Part shown: positions 1 to 11,726 of the stretch, one piece after another
Numbering within the stretch: the first letter of the stretch is position 1
Layout: each line of letters begins with the position of its first letter
Source of the DNA: Owenia fusiformis
Taxonomy: Eukaryota > Annelida > Polychaeta > Sabellida > Oweniidae
Reading direction: 5' to 3'
NCBI GenBank assembly: GCA_903813345.2
Contig: CAIIXF020000010.1
Span: 5,137,169-5,201,168, forward strand
DNA: 64,000 nt
The notes under the pieces: model-generated
What the model saw: the letters and a program-made list of their open reading frames with translations, nothing else
The model's database searches: none
What the model was told of the DNA's origin: nothing
Position numbers and translations under genes: made by a program

Positions 1-2
1 CG

Positions 3-448
3 ATATGGTTTGAACTATGTGTGAATCATCAAACTATTTTCTACGCGCTGACATATAAATCAGAAATCGCCTAATATGAGTGTTGATGAAAATAACCAAT
101 TTTTCACCTCTTTATCGAGGGACATCGAAACGGTACAAAGAAAACAACCTACAGCTGTTCTTTTAAACGGCGATTACAATAGCAAACACTTTAGCTGGAA
201 CGAGCACAATTCAGCTAATAATACAGCGGGTACTCAACTTTATAACCTCATAACTAATTTTGGACTTACTCAGCTTGTTACCGAGCCTACCAGAATAAGA
301 CCGACTTCAATGTCATGCATTGATCTTTCAATATGTGATTCCCCGGGACTGGTCGAAGTGACTAAAGTACTCACACCTATCGGTAACTCAGATCATTGTT
401 GTGTTCTAACGAGATTAACTACTGGTCTAACCAGGGAACAGTCAACTA
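3..448 (+). pseudogene. LINE endonuclease domain remnant
   Basis: Frame 3 reads from the window start to about 65 and then passes to frame 1 at about 70 by a one-base indel. The readable part from 76 contains LLNGDYNSKH (matching the GDFN/GDYN motif of exonuclease-endonuclease-phosphatase domains) and later CIDLSICDSPG and NSDHCCV. The last matches the conserved SDH catalytic motif. The N-terminal half of the domain lies outside the window. The frame is lost where a foldback element is inserted at 449-590. Confidence 0.8.
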
Positions 449-590
449 ATGCCTTGGTCACATTTGCTCTGATTTTCACGACGGCGCCCGGCCGATTGAG
501 TATTTTGTACAAAATTGAATACAATATTGAACAAAACACTCAATCGGCCGGGCGCCGGCCGATGGATCGGAGCCTATGTGACCCAGGCAT
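449..590. mobile_element. 142-bp foldback element inside the LINE
   Basis: The left arm starting ATGCCT-TGGTCACAT matches, with scattered mismatches, the reverse complement of the right arm ending ATGTGACCC-AGGCAT. The innermost part, GGCGCCCGGCCGATTGAG, is perfect in both arms, leaving about 40 bp of loop. GC content is far above the surroundings. It separates the LINE endonuclease from the reverse transcriptase and changes frame. No convincing target duplication is visible. Confidence 0.7.
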
Positions 591-2515
591 AAGCGAACTA
601 AGTGGTATTATGACAAAGTAAATCGCACTGTTTTGAATGAAGCTATTTGTAACTCCCACCTTCAAAATATTTCGGAAGGAAATGCTAACATAGATCAAAA
701 AGCATTTTTTAAAACCAGGAGGAAAAGAGAATCGGATAGACCTTGGTTTGATGACACAATTAAACATGAAATTAATGTTCGAAAAAGACTATATGCACAA
801 TTTAAAATTTCAAAAAACGAAATTGATTATCAACTTTACAAAACCCAAATGCTAGTTGTAAACGATTTAGTGAAACAGAAAAAACTTGACTACGATAATA
901 ATGTTACGGAAAGCGTTCTCAGTTCCGAAATTACATCCAAATCTTACTGGTTGCTTATTAAACAACTCCTTGGTAAACGTTTTTGCAATTCCTTCCCCGC
1001 AATGTTTGACCTCGAAAAAAATACCCCAGTACACAGCAACCTAGGTAAGGCTAACCTGTTTCTCGAACATTTTGTTTCCAAATATTCCAATGAAATAACT
1101 GTGATGGAAAGGCCCTTTCCAAGCAGAACCCAATTATATATGCAAGAATTTGAAATTTCTCCACAAATGATTGTGGAAAGTATTATGGAATTAAAACGTG
1201 GAAAATCAGCCGGACATGATCAAATCACAAATGAAATGTTAAAATTAGCAAGTGACTCCCTCGCCATTCCATTATCTAAACTTTTTAATTCGGTTCTCAT
1301 TTCCAAGACTTTTCCTTCAAAATGGAAAGAAGGAGTTGTTTGTCCTATCCATAAAAAAAGATGACAAATCTCTAATAAAAAATTATCGGCCTGTAACTTT
1401 ACTTTGTACAATGTCTAAACTTTTTGAAAAAATAGTAAATTGTAAACTGATGACCCACTTGACATCAAATAACCTAATTTATGAAATGCAATCTGGATTT
1501 CTTAAAGAACACAACACTCAACTCCAACTAACTGCTATAACAAACTACATTCTTCAAAATTTTGAAAATGGTCTCGATGTTCGAGCAATATTTTTGGACA
1601 TTCAATCAGCCTTCGACAAAGTCCCTCATGTACTCCTTCTTCAGAAAATCAAATCCTACGGTATCCCAAAATCACTAATTGACGTTTTTCAATCTTACCT
1701 CACAAACAGAACAATTAAAATTAAGATCAATGATGAATTTTCTAGGTCAAGTAAAGTCGGTCAAATCAACTCTGGAGTCCCCCAAGGCTCAATATGGGGA
1801 CCGATTTTCTTTTGTTATATCTAAATGACGTAACAGACGACTTAAAATCTAAATTTTTATCTATGCGGATGACACGTCACTTTTTTGTCCGGTTGACCCA
1901 ATAAATCACCAAACAGATAGCCAAGTTCTTCAAGAAGACTTAATTCATATCCAAATGTGGTCCCAGAAATGGGGACTAACTTTCGCACCACAAAAAAGTC
2001 ACGAATTGATCTTTAAAACAAATAGATCAATTGAGAGAACATATCCTAAGTTTGTTTTCAACGACACTCCAATAGATCAAATTAAACATCATAAGCACCT
2101 CGGTCTAATTCTTGATGAAAAGTTAACTTTCAAAACCCATATTGAATATCTAGAAGGTAAAGTTCAAAAATTATTAAATCCACTTATGGCACTTAAGCAT
2201 AGATTAAATTCCAAACACCTGGAAAAATTTTACTCTTCCTTTATCCTGTCACATCTGGACTATTGTGATATCATTTATGACGCTGCTCCAGCTACCAGCC
2301 TAGCCCAGTTAGACAAGCTACATTATAGGGCAGCTGTTATTTGTTCTGGTGTTATGCAAGGAGCAAGCACAGAAAAAACCCTTGAAATATTAAATTGGGA
2401 TAATCTTCAAAATAGACGGGATGAACATAAATTGCGCGTTATGTTCAAGATTCATAACAATTCGGCACCATCTTACGTTAAACGGATTTTCGAACGATAT
2501 AAATCGAGTTCTTAG
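591..2515 (+). pseudogene. LINE reverse transcriptase remnant
   Basis: Reads in three frames. Frame 3 to 1364 carries the linker and KRGKSAGHDQITNEML, the usual start of the RT fingers. An extra A in a seven-A run near 1357 shifts to frame 1, which carries KNYRPVTLL, AIFLDIQSAFDKV (motif A aspartate) and SGVPQGSIWGP (motif B). After about 1815 the frame shifts again, and YADDTSLF (catalytic motif C) reads from 1862 in frame 2, continuing into the thumb region to 2515. All catalytic motifs are recognisable, but at least three indels make it non-functional. Confidence 0.9.
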
Positions 2516-2978
2516 AACAACCAACGACTACAAATTACCAGCCTCAATTAGTAAAAAAATGGAAACGGGAACAGTTTGCTCAATGATAACCTTGTGGAAC
2601 CGTCTTCCTAGAGACCACAAGGAAACGAACAGCTTCTCACTTTTTAAAAAACAACTAAACGATCACCTCACCAAAAACACCGAACCTACAATTTCAACCT
2701 CCTACATACAGAATCTTGATAGAAAAGAAGAAATTGTACTAAATAAGATAAGAGTAAATCGATATTTCAAATCCGATCTTTTTGACCATAATTTCTCTTT
2801 CATTAACGATCCATATTGTGACTGTGGAGCTCGAGAGACAGCACAGCATAAACACTTGTCCTGCCCTCTGAGAGAAACAAATGCGCTAGCGATGGTTAAA
2901 CATGAACTAAACTTAGATGTTACTAAATACAAAACATTAAAAGACAAATTTTCCTACTTTTTGGCGACAAAGATCTGA
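2502..2978 (+). pseudogene. LINE ORF2 C-terminal segment
   Basis: Continues the RT protein in frame 3 after a frameshift near 2500. It contains LWNRLPRDHKE and a typical FKKQLNDHL helix, then CDCGARETAQHKHLSC, a C-x-C-x(8)-H-x(3)-C knuckle seen at the C-terminus of many invertebrate LINE ORF2 proteins. It ends at a TGA at 2976-2978. Confidence 0.75.
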
Positions 2979-3358
2979 CAAATGAAAACAATTCCAAAAT
3001 CTTTAAGGCAGTTTTGAATTTCATTAAATAATCGATAACAGTAATTCAAATTCAGGGCACCAACGGGGGTACAGACAGGTAGAAAAACAGATAGTATCTA
3101 AATTATATATTTTTCTTACTCTAATAATGACTTTGACTAAATGTTATATTATATTGTATTTTAAATTCACTTAAAGCGGCAGTAGAAATGCCCTTTCAGG
3201 GCGATTACGCCGTGAATAACAATGAAAATGTATCTATGATTTTAAGAAATAAAGAGTATTTATTATAAAAAAATCATTTGAAATATGAATTCATACTGAT
3301 TACTGAGATTAACATATTATAGGCATGTTAGTCTCAGCTATTATAAAGAGCATGGATA

Positions 3359-3550
3359 TTTGTTTCTTTAGTCTACAGTAGTTACAAACTCATGTGAGAC
3401 AAGTTGTTTGTTTCTTTAGTCTACAGTAGTTACAAGCTCATGTGACACAAGTTGTTTGTTTCTTTAGTCTACAATAGTTACAAGCTCATGTGACACAAGT
3501 TGTTTGTTTCTTTAGTCTACAGTAGTTACAAGCACATGTGACACAAGTTG
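3359..3550. repeat. Tandem repeat, 48 bp x 4
   Basis: Four adjacent copies of a 48-bp unit beginning TTTGTTTCTTTAGTC and ending ACAAGTTG, with only a few substitutions between copies. It sits just upstream of the penultimate exon of the glucuronokinase-like gene, so it is intronic. Confidence 0.95.
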
Positions 3551-3634
3551 TAAGAGTAAGATAGTCCAGGGTCGTGAAGTTATTAAGCCTATTGTTTATT
3601 TTACTTAAGAACATGTTTTTTCTACGTCCAACAG

Positions 3635-4177
3635 GAAGATATATGGCGATGCCTCTCTGGGTGCTGGCAACCTAAGGATGATCCAGATTGCGAGGGAACA
3701 CGGTTCCGCTGTAAAGTTTCCCGGCAGTGGTGGTGCAACAGTTGGACTTTGCCTTGACCAATCAAAGATGGTAACACATCATTCAACTACTGCCATGCAT
3801 CGTTTTTTGTGATAATGTCAAGTATTTCAATAATTGATATGTTTGTGTATTATTTCAATAACTACATATTTCATATTTTTTTCTCTAACTGTAACAAATG
3901 GCAGGTGGTGAGAATTTGCATGTCAATGCTTTGTTTCCCTTCATTTCAGCTATAGATGTTTAATACATTGTTGACACATTATTTACAACAGAAAGTTTAA
4001 AAGATGTTTATTTCACATATACCAAATATGCTCAATATAAAAATATTGTATTATATTGTCTGTACATGTATCATTTTATTCTTATTTCAGGACCAGCTGA
4101 GACAAGCCCTGCAGAGTGAAGGTTTCGTTGTTTGTGATGTTATACCATACACAGCTGACGCGTCAGCTAGTGCGTAA
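3635..4177 (+). CDS. Glucuronokinase-like sugar kinase, last two exons (partial)
   Basis: Glucuronokinases (GHMP kinase superfamily) phosphorylate glucuronate at C1 in the cytosol, feeding UDP-glucuronate synthesis. Exon 3635-3770 follows a CCAACAG acceptor and ends at ATG|GTAACA. It encodes GNLRMIQIAREHG and KFPGSGGATVGLC, the latter being the C-terminal glycine-rich GHMP motif. Exon 4091-4177 follows TTATTTCAG and ends with TAA at 4175-4177. The frame is phase 0 across the intron. Upstream exons are not in the window; the retrotransposon at 1-3270 would lie in an intron or upstream. The family call rests on the GSGG region and general layout, so another GHMP kinase is possible. Confidence 0.7.
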
Positions 4178-6119
4178 TATCATTCATTGACGTGTCATCC
4201 AGTGCATATAATATTGAACTCTGGCCATGCATATGAAAAATAGAATGTGATATTAATTGTATTTATAAATATTTAATTCAACTGTACAGTGTACCAGCTT
4301 TACTAAGAAGTGGACAATTAAATATTTACTTTTAGTCATCAATTGAATATGACATGAGAGAATTTAAAGTGTTGCCATTATATGTGTATAAGACTGTAAG
4401 ATGGGCGTATATGGGGTGCATATGGGCGTGCATGGGGTGTATAAAATGTCTCCAAGTAGACACTAGATTTATTTTTATGTAAATTAGCAAACGATACATA
4501 CTTCTATATATAATACTTATCGCAATCTAATTCTTGTTAATCAGTCATTTAGGATGTAGTAAGATTATGCCCTTTGGAAAAGGGGAGGGTTAATAATCTT
4601 AAAGTTATGTAAGAAATCTACCAATACCTATGAATATCATGAAAAATGGTACACGCGACCAGTCGTTTTAATAAGTTATGATTATCTTCAACATATTCCC
4701 ATTCTTGAGTATACTGTACGAATGTGAGATAAAGTTTAGCATTTTGCAAGTCATGAATAGTGTAGTTTATTACAGTATCCTGAGTTGATCACCATTGTTC
4801 ATTGGTTTATGTTCCAGAGCAAAATCATAAGTGTAGCAAAGTATCAGGTAGGCGGGGAAATTGCCTCGCAAACATTAATAGAAATGATGTTATTCAGACA
4901 CTTTTTTCAATTGAAACTGAAAACGATTTCTAATGATAGTATTGTATTATCGTTAACCAGACCTTTAATCGAGTCGATAAGCCGAAATATTCGGCTAGCA
5001 TCGGGGCTAGCATACAAGGAACAAGTGCAATATCTGAATAATCTCCACAATAAATCATGGAGGGGTCTCGTTTGAACATTATCATCAAAAACTTGAAATT
5101 CGACAATCCAGGGTAACCCCAGGAATATACATGTATTATAAAATGTTACAGGCTCGAGTCATATTTTCTTTATCAACAATGTTTTAGTGTATGGTGTTAA
5201 TCATGGCTTTACTGTCTTGTGTTTCTCATGTGACCTTGTTCGATTCAATCAATCATGCATGTAAATGCACTTAATTATCGAAATGTCATTTTCAAAGATC
5301 ATGATTCATTTTAATCATTTATGATCACACGTTCTTTATTTTAATAGAAATGCGTGGAAAAACTATAAAATAAATTATATGCCGCAATGCTATTTCATCA
5401 TGATCATACTACTACTACTTCCCGGTGAATGATACTTGGGAATATTTTTGAAATTAAAAAGTCCCGCCCAATCCCTCTCACAGAAACCGTATTCACTTCA
5501 CAATCCCGCCCAAGAAAATGATATTCACCTCCCGGGAGTTTTTCCTATTACGTCCAGTTGAGTCGATATAGCGTTCTATGATGATGTTTTATGTGAGAAA
5601 CGATTTTTTCAAAACAAAATTGAAATAGACTTTTTGAAACGTAAGAAGTATGAAGATTGTAAGCCGATTAACTGATTAAAGCGAATTGTAATTTCATCAT
5701 CATGCTCTGACACGGAAAGTCAACGTCATAAACACCTGAGCATGTGATGGACATGTATACGTATTGTCATTTTGATGTTTATATGTTTATGTTATACAAT
5801 AAAATCTTCATATTTCAAAATGTCATTAACCCATATTCCCAGTAAATAACCTCTATATATGCGTTACAAAGACTATATTTTATATAATTTTTCAATAAGA
5901 ATATCAGAAAATAGTTCAGAAACAATGATCAACAACAGAATTAATGAAAAATCCTTCAAACCTCGATGACCACATCACGATCATGTCCATACTACTCTTG
6001 TAGAATGTCACTTCGTACACAAAACCACACTTCATGATTATGTGGTATCATCGGATCACAACTCTCACATTGTCCTTTTTGCATGTTTTGACCATTAAAC
6101 CACATGAAGTGAAAATGAG
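4178..6119. other. Intergenic, between kinase gene and P1
   Basis: No gene found. A 96-codon open frame at 4785-5075 is not conserved in the duplicated copy near 10420-10820, so it is not coding. The stretch 5413-5545 contains an inverted pair, CCCGGTGAATGATAC and GATATTCACCTCCCGGG, with no counterpart in copy 2, and is probably a small foldback insertion. Confidence 0.6.
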
Positions 6120-6127
6120 TATAAAAG
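6120..6127 (+). promoter_or_regulatory. TATA box of P1
   Basis: TATAAAAG lies 91 bp upstream of the P1 ATG and is conserved with flanks (GAGTATAAAAGCCAGAGTGT) in front of P2. Confidence 0.7.
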
Positions 6128-6210
6128 CCAGAGTGTCCTATGGGCCATCACCATTCACCAAAAGGTGCCACAAAGCTGTTGAACTGAGAGGACCTGATAC
6201 TACATTGAAG

Positions 6211-9200
6211 ATGAATCTCATGACAGTTGCCCTAGCATTGATGCTGTCTGTTTTGACAGGTAAGAATTTATTTAAGCTGCTTTTAAGAACGTTTTAATGG
6301 GCACTTTTATACAAGGGGCTTTAAATGTAAATTGAAAGAAAGATCAGAAACAAACGTAAATAAGAAAACTGAAGATCAGAATTCGAATTACGACATTTTT
6401 AATCAAAATTAATAGCATGCCATATCGACTTCATAAGTGCCTTGGACGGACATTTTCCAATCTATTTCTTCCGACGACGATGGTTTCTGAATATTTTGGG
6501 TGTCAGTGTCAGGTTTTGCAAATACTAATATCAGCCAATGTCGCAACATTTTGATTTATGATCACATCAGCACACTGTAATGTCAGTTCGCTACAAACAC
6601 ACACATTTAGGATCGCTCCCTCCAACAAACAAACTATACGTGGAAATGTTATGTTTCTGGTAGTCTATCGTATGGTAGAGACTTATCTAAGATAATAGCA
6701 TTTAAAAAGGTAATATACCTTTTTATTTCCAGTCCATGCTGGAAGACCTAGACCATGTGAAAATGATGGGGAGTGTAAGCTTGGATTCTACTGCAATCCT
6801 AAAACTAGCTTCTGTGAGAAGCAGGTTTTTCCAGGGGACATATGTGAAACGAACCGCCATTGCAAGGGAGCTTCAACTTGTGAAAACACAACAGACAGTG
6901 CACCAGAAGTGAAAGGTGAGAATATTCACTCTACTGCTATTTCCTGTTCTTGTTCCGTCACATACATGTAAGACAGTGGTGATTGGTAACCAAGGGAAAA
7001 ATCAATACCCGGGAAGTTACTTATTTATACCTGAGGAATTGCGTTTATCCCAGACGTACGTAGTGCACGAAACGATAAATCCCCGGGTATTTTAATGCCC
7101 TTGTGTTAACCTGGTGTGTTTTAACTGCTATCAATATTTTTGATTATCATCAATAATAAGTGCATGTAGTTAGAACTATACATGTACGATTCAACACTAT
7201 CTATTTCAAACAGTTTGTACTGAGAGATGCAGAACAGATGTTGACTGCGAGCAGTATGGTAAGAGAAAGCCCAAATTAAAGTACTGTTCTACCGGTGGCC
7301 TGGCAACACTTGAAAAGGGTTACTGTTTAACAACAAAGGAAGAGGGAGATGACTGCAACAGGAGTCCAGAATGTGAAGGCAAACTTTTCTGCAAACATGG
7401 TGTATGTGTAGGTAATAACACATTCATATTATATTAAAGAGGCAACAAGGACTAGACAGAAAATTCGAATTTTTTATATTTTTTCTGAGCTATCAGACCA
7501 ATATTTGGCTTAACACCTTCTTTGACATACCCATTTTCTTAAAATGTATGTATAAACTATCAATTTCAGCATTAAGAAGTGTAAATTCGGTTCAAAGCTT
7601 CTATAAAGGAGAGTCCCACTTTTAGATTTTTAAGATCCACCACGTTTCAAGAGGAATATCAGCTGGAATAATGTTCATCTAGGGGGTTTGTTTGTAGATA
7701 ATGAAAATATATGTTAGTCTTGATGAAAAATCTAAACCTAAATATATTTTGACACTGGTCGATGATCGCTGAATGGCCCTCCTTTACTAATTGTTGCAGT
7801 ATTTTTGTGTTTAGACTTACACTGTCAAGGTCTGAAAACAATGCCTACCTGGTTTGAATAACTTGGTGTTAATATATACAGAGTGGTCCAAAAAAATGGG
7901 ACACTCGTATTTCAAAAATATATATTGATTTTCTTGATGAAAACATGTCATATTGTATACCAGTGGATAGGGAATTTACTTATCTTTAATTTGATATATC
8001 ATAAATTCTAATTTATTATAATGTCTGTCAACCAGCATCCATAATATAAATGACGTCATTTTTTTTTCAAAACAGGTTTTCCAAAACTTAAAAAAAAAAC
8101 AAGTTTTATTGTCAACTTTATTAACATAAACAGATGTTCAATATGTCCACCATTTTGATCAATTGTACCCCTCAATTTTGGCCTTGACTGGCCAATAGCA
8201 TCATTGATATACTGTTAAGGCAATGACTTTGACCTCTCATTAATTCAATTCTGCCCTCAAGATACTGGATAGATGTAAAGGATTCATGGTACACCGATTC
8301 TGTTAGTTCGCCCCATACATGGTAGTGGCAGACGTTGGGTGATAATGTGATCTGGGGGAGGCAGTGATTAGGGGATGAATCTAGGCACATTTTCCTTTAA
8401 ACATTTGACACTCTTGAGAATTCTATTGCTTGGAGCCCCATCTTGTTGGAAAATGTAATGATTCGAAAATGAGCTCATATAAGAATGGTCTAAAAACAAC
8501 ATAATTGGATATTGCAATGTCAACGTCTACGACTACCACGTATTGGGAGAACAGAATTGGTTTATCATGAACACCTTACATCTACCCAGTCCCTTATTAA
8601 GGATAGACTTGCTGAGAAGTGGAATTCATTGTCTCAACAGAATATCAATGGTGTTTTTGACCAGTTTAGGCCAAAATCGAGGGATATAATTGATCAAATG
8701 GTGGACATATTGAACATCTGTTTGTGTAAATAAAGTTGTTTTTTGCAAGTTTTGGAAAATCCGTTTTGAAACTAAAATGACCTCATTTATATAACGCGCG
8801 CTGGTTGACAGACATTATAATAAATTTGAACTTGTGGTATACCAAATTAAAGATAAGTAAATTCCCTATCCACTGGTATATAATATGACTGACATGTTTT
8901 CATCAAGAACATCAATATATATTTTTGAAATACGAGTGTCCCATTTTTTTGGACCACCCTGTACATATACATATGTATACTGTGCATGCTAATAATATAT
9001 ATGTTCATATACAGAGGCAGCAGAAGCTGTAACATGTGAACTTGACTGTAATAGTCCAAGAAAGAACCCAAACAACTTACAACCAGGAGATACAGTGAAT
9101 GTCACTTACTCATGTACCTTTGTTAGAAGGGGAGAGTTTGGACCACTGCCCATCAAAGCTAAGTTACGGTGAGTCATGGTAAAAGTTATGGTAAACGTTT

Positions 9201-9934
9201 GATCTAGTTTGCAATGGTATTTTGTATCATGTTAGTCTTTATAACTTGAACTTCATGTCTCGGTTAATGTGCTGCAAACAAAAAGATTCTACATTAAACG
9301 TTGTTAAAATCAATCACAAATCATCGAGTCTTGAGTTTAAATATTTGAAGACAAGGAGGATTGGCTCCCAGGATCGAAACTCGCCCAACAATGAAACGTC
9401 GTTATTTTCTGAAATTATAACTGACTATGAATTCAAAATAAACAGTCCAAAAGATTCGAACTAATATCTCGGTCATTTCTTCTGAATTTGGGATTTTTTC
9501 GTTAGGAAACAAGACCAAAATTCACGAATCAAATGTTGAAGTGAACAAAATGGTGGCTGTTTGAATTCGAATTTTGTATCACGACATGGCCTTTTATGGG
9601 ACAGAATATCGACGTTGCACTCTGGGAGCCAATCCTCCTTGATTTGAAGATATATTAAGGAAACTTTAATTTGTAAATTGAGAGATCTAGATCAAGTCAA
9701 GATTGAATTAAATGCGACCGTAAATATAATACAAAAAACTTAAAATATTTCAGTCTTAACAAGAAGACCAAGATTGGACAAGCCCAAGGTGAATCACCAG
9801 TGACAATCAGTGGTTCAAGAGCAATGGTAGCCAGAAAGGGGGAATTCTCAGCAGAAATACACGGGATCATGAACAAATGCAGAAACCATCGTAAAATTTG
9901 CAGAGCATCAAGGCGATGTATACTAAAAGCTTAA
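6211..9934 (+). CDS. P1: secreted cysteine-rich protein, five exons, 254 aa
   Basis: Exons: 6211-6259, 6733-6915, 7214-7411, 9015-9168, 9754-9934; all introns GT-AG with phases 1,1,1,2. Exon 1 gives a hydrophobic leader (MNLMTVALALMLSVLTG). Exon 2 is a cysteine-rich module (CENDGECKLGFYC). Exon 3 is a nine-cysteine module with CTERCRTDVDC, GGLATLEKGYC and SPECEGKLFC; spacing loosely resembles EB, Dickkopf or colipase-type folds, but I cannot assign a family. Exons 4-5 encode a C-terminal domain with VNVTYSCTF (N-glycosylation sequon), GEFGPLPIKA and a basic CRASRRCILKA end. Function is unknown; extracellular location is inferred. Intron 3 carries a 1.1-kb palindromic transposon and intron 4 an 8-bp-TSD element. 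Confidence 0.85.
7879..8961. mobile_element. Palindromic Tc1/mariner-type element, 1083 bp, in P1 intron 3
   Basis: Ends CAGAGTGGTCC...GGACCACCCTG, flanked by TA at 7877-7878 and 8962-8963. The left arm (7879 to about 8335) matches the reverse complement of the right arm (about 8521-8961) almost throughout. Both arms encode the same transposase C-terminus reading outwards: minus strand 8390-8172 and plus strand 8512-8733 share WGEL/IGRTEL-VYHE followed by TS-Q-L. The minus strand at 8451-8431 encodes FQQDGAP, typical of IS630/Tc1/mariner DDE transposases. The N-terminal transposase half is absent, so it is non-autonomous. P2 intron 3 lacks it. Confidence 0.85.
9351..9641. mobile_element. hAT-like non-autonomous element, 291 bp, in P1 intron 4
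   Basis: Terminal inverted repeats ACAAGGAGGATTGGCTCCC and GGGAGCCAATCCTCCTTG. Flanked by the 8-bp direct repeat ATTTGAAG at 9343-9350 and 9642-9649. The matching P2 intron has a single ATTTGAAG and no insert. An 8-bp duplication suggests the hAT superfamily. Confidence 0.8.
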
Positions 9935-10060
9935 AAGCAGGGACCGATTTATGATTTCAAAACAACGTTTTGATCAATAGACACAATTGAACCTCACACG
10001 ACAAGACCTCAACAGTGTCACAAAAGCAACACAATTTACCTTTGTTTTGCAAAAATGTTT

Positions 10061-10066
10061 AATAAA
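10061..10066 (+). terminator. Poly(A) signal of P1
   Basis: AATAAA lies about 127 bp after the P1 stop, in a segment (AATAAAAATTATA) repeated after P2. Confidence 0.6.
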
Positions 10067-11628
10067 AATTATATTTTAAACATATATTATTATGGTTTCT
10101 TGTTTTATTTAGATTTCGTTGTATAATCCGCAATTTCCCATGTTTTTATGGACTTTGTTTAGCGTTCGGTGGTTGGTGTTCGGTGGTTAGCGTCATTAAG
10201 AAATGGCAGGTAGTGACATTTTGCATGCTAAAGCCTTGTTTCCATTAATTTCAGGTATAGATGTTTAATACTTTGTTAATTAGACATTGTTTACAGCATA
10301 CCAAAAGGGCTCAAGATCAAAATATCATATTGTCTATTATTTTTTATAAAAGTTTGTAACCGAACTTTAAGATATTCCAATTCCTGACTATACTGTATGA
10401 ATGTATGAAAAGGCTCGACATTTCATGGATGCTATAATTTAGTATCTTTAGTTAATCGCAATTGTTCCAATGTACACTGTTCATGTAAATATTGATGCAA
10501 GACACTTTTTCACTTGAAACTATGACAATGATTCTAATGATAGTATTGTCTTGAAGGTTTTCCTAACCTATTTTCTTACAGTACCTCGCTTATTGCTAGA
10601 TTTAAAAAAAACTAGTTTAGTATATTATAAGAATTCAAACTTAAAGCTCAGTGAGTTGTATGTGATTTAAAGAGCAAGGCTCTTGTTTGGGAGGCTGGTA
10701 GTCTAGCAGACAAGTAACTAGTACAATAATCTCTACGATAATTCATCTAGTCTGGTTGAGCTTGAGATCTTTTCACACATAGCAAAACATTTGAACAATA
10801 TCATCAAACATGCGAAATTCAGCATGCCAGGGTAACTCAGGAATATATTCTACAATGTAATATAGCTTTACTTTATTAACAATGTTATGTTGTTAAATAT
10901 ATCATGGGTTTACCTTGCATGGGCGTAGCCATGGAGGAGCTATGGGTGCGGTCCCCTTAACTCCACAAAAAGCAAGTAAATTTGTTGAAAAAATATCAAC
11001 AAATTATAGTTTGAAATATTTAGATGCGCAATGCATATACAATGTAAATTTTTAAGAATTTCCTGGAGTGAACCCCGTCCCCCTTTTCAGCTTTTTGGGG
11101 CTCGCTTCGCTTGTAATGATGCAAACCCTCAAAATTGTCCCCTTGACAAATGCTGGCTTCGCCCCTGCTGTGTTTTGAATGTGACCTTCATATTCGATTC
11201 GATCATGTTGATGCACTAAATTATCTAAATGTCATAATCCATGATCATGATTCATTTTATGATCAGGCATTCTTTATTTTGATAGCACTGCATGGAAAAA
11301 CTATAAATTAAATTGTGTTGCAATTTCATTTCTTCTGATATGCGATCCAAAACGACTATCGTTTATAATTATTGAATACAAATCAGAATCAATACAATTT
11401 TGTTCCAAGACCAATATACGAATAATTTGATGCATATGATCAATATTAAAATTCATGGAAAATCTTTTAAACTTCGATGAAAATAACCCACTATCCCAAC
11501 GATCATGTCCCTCGTGCTCTAGTAGAATGTCAATGCGTACAAAAACCACAGATCATGATTTTGTGGTATCGTCAGATCACAACTAACACTATGTCCTTTC
11601 TAACTATTATCCACATAAAATAAAAATG
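10067..11628. other. Intergenic, P1 to P2
   Basis: No gene found. It is made of the degraded copy of the P1 upstream region plus one inserted element at 10918-11167. The short open frames here are inside that element or random. Confidence 0.6.
10918..11167. mobile_element. Short hAT-like element (CATGGGCGTAGCC ends)
   Basis: Imperfect terminal repeats CATGGGCGTAGCC and GGCTTCGCCCCTG. Copy 1 at about 5205-5225 reads straight across (TTTACTGTCTTGTGTTT) without the insert, so this is a post-duplication insertion. GGCGTAGCC-type ends are common in animal hAT-derived elements. Confidence 0.6.
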
Positions 11629-11636
11629 AGTATAAA
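11629..11636 (+). promoter_or_regulatory. TATA box of P2
   Basis: TATAAAAG lies 98 bp upstream of the P2 ATG, with the same surroundings as the P1 TATA box. Confidence 0.7.
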
Positions 11637-11726
11637 AGCCAGAGTGTCGCATGGACATCACCGTTCACCAAAGGGTGTCACAAAGACTGAGCTGTTGAAC
11701 TGAGAGGGCCTAATACTACACCGAAG

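Larger units (their letters stand above)
1..3270 (+). mobile_element. Decayed non-LTR retrotransposon (LINE), 5' truncated by the window edge
   Basis: The order of coding remnants is apurinic-type endonuclease, reverse transcriptase, then a C-terminal cysteine/histidine segment, which is the ORF2 layout of Jockey/CR1/L2-like LINEs. The reading frame breaks at about 70, 449-590, 1355-1362, 1810-1860 and 2500, so this copy cannot make a full protein. The 3' UTR runs from 2979 to about 3270 and ends in an AT-rich tail with AATAAA-like motifs; I see no clear target site duplication, so the 3' limit is approximate. Clade assignment is inference from protein motifs only. Confidence 0.85.
3893..10080 (+). 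repeat. Tandem duplication unit, copy 1 (partner 10201 to about 13960)
   Basis: The glucuronokinase intron at 3898-4070, the intergenic part at 4600-6210 and all of P1 have aligned counterparts at 10201-10340, 10340-11726 and P2. Examples are the shared TATAGATGTTTAATAC, TTCTAATGATAGTATTGT and GAGTATAAAAGCCAGAGTGT. Copy 2 lacks the last glucuronokinase exon. Each copy carries different transposon insertions. Confidence 0.8.

Noticed and set aside
3359-3550. Four regular 48-bp repeats, CRISPR-like at first sight
   Set aside because: Units are directly adjacent without variable spacers, and the DNA is eukaryotic; it is a plain tandem repeat.
4785-5075. 96-codon open frame as a gene
   Set aside because: The duplicated copy near 10420-10820 does not preserve the frame, and there are no splice or promoter signs.
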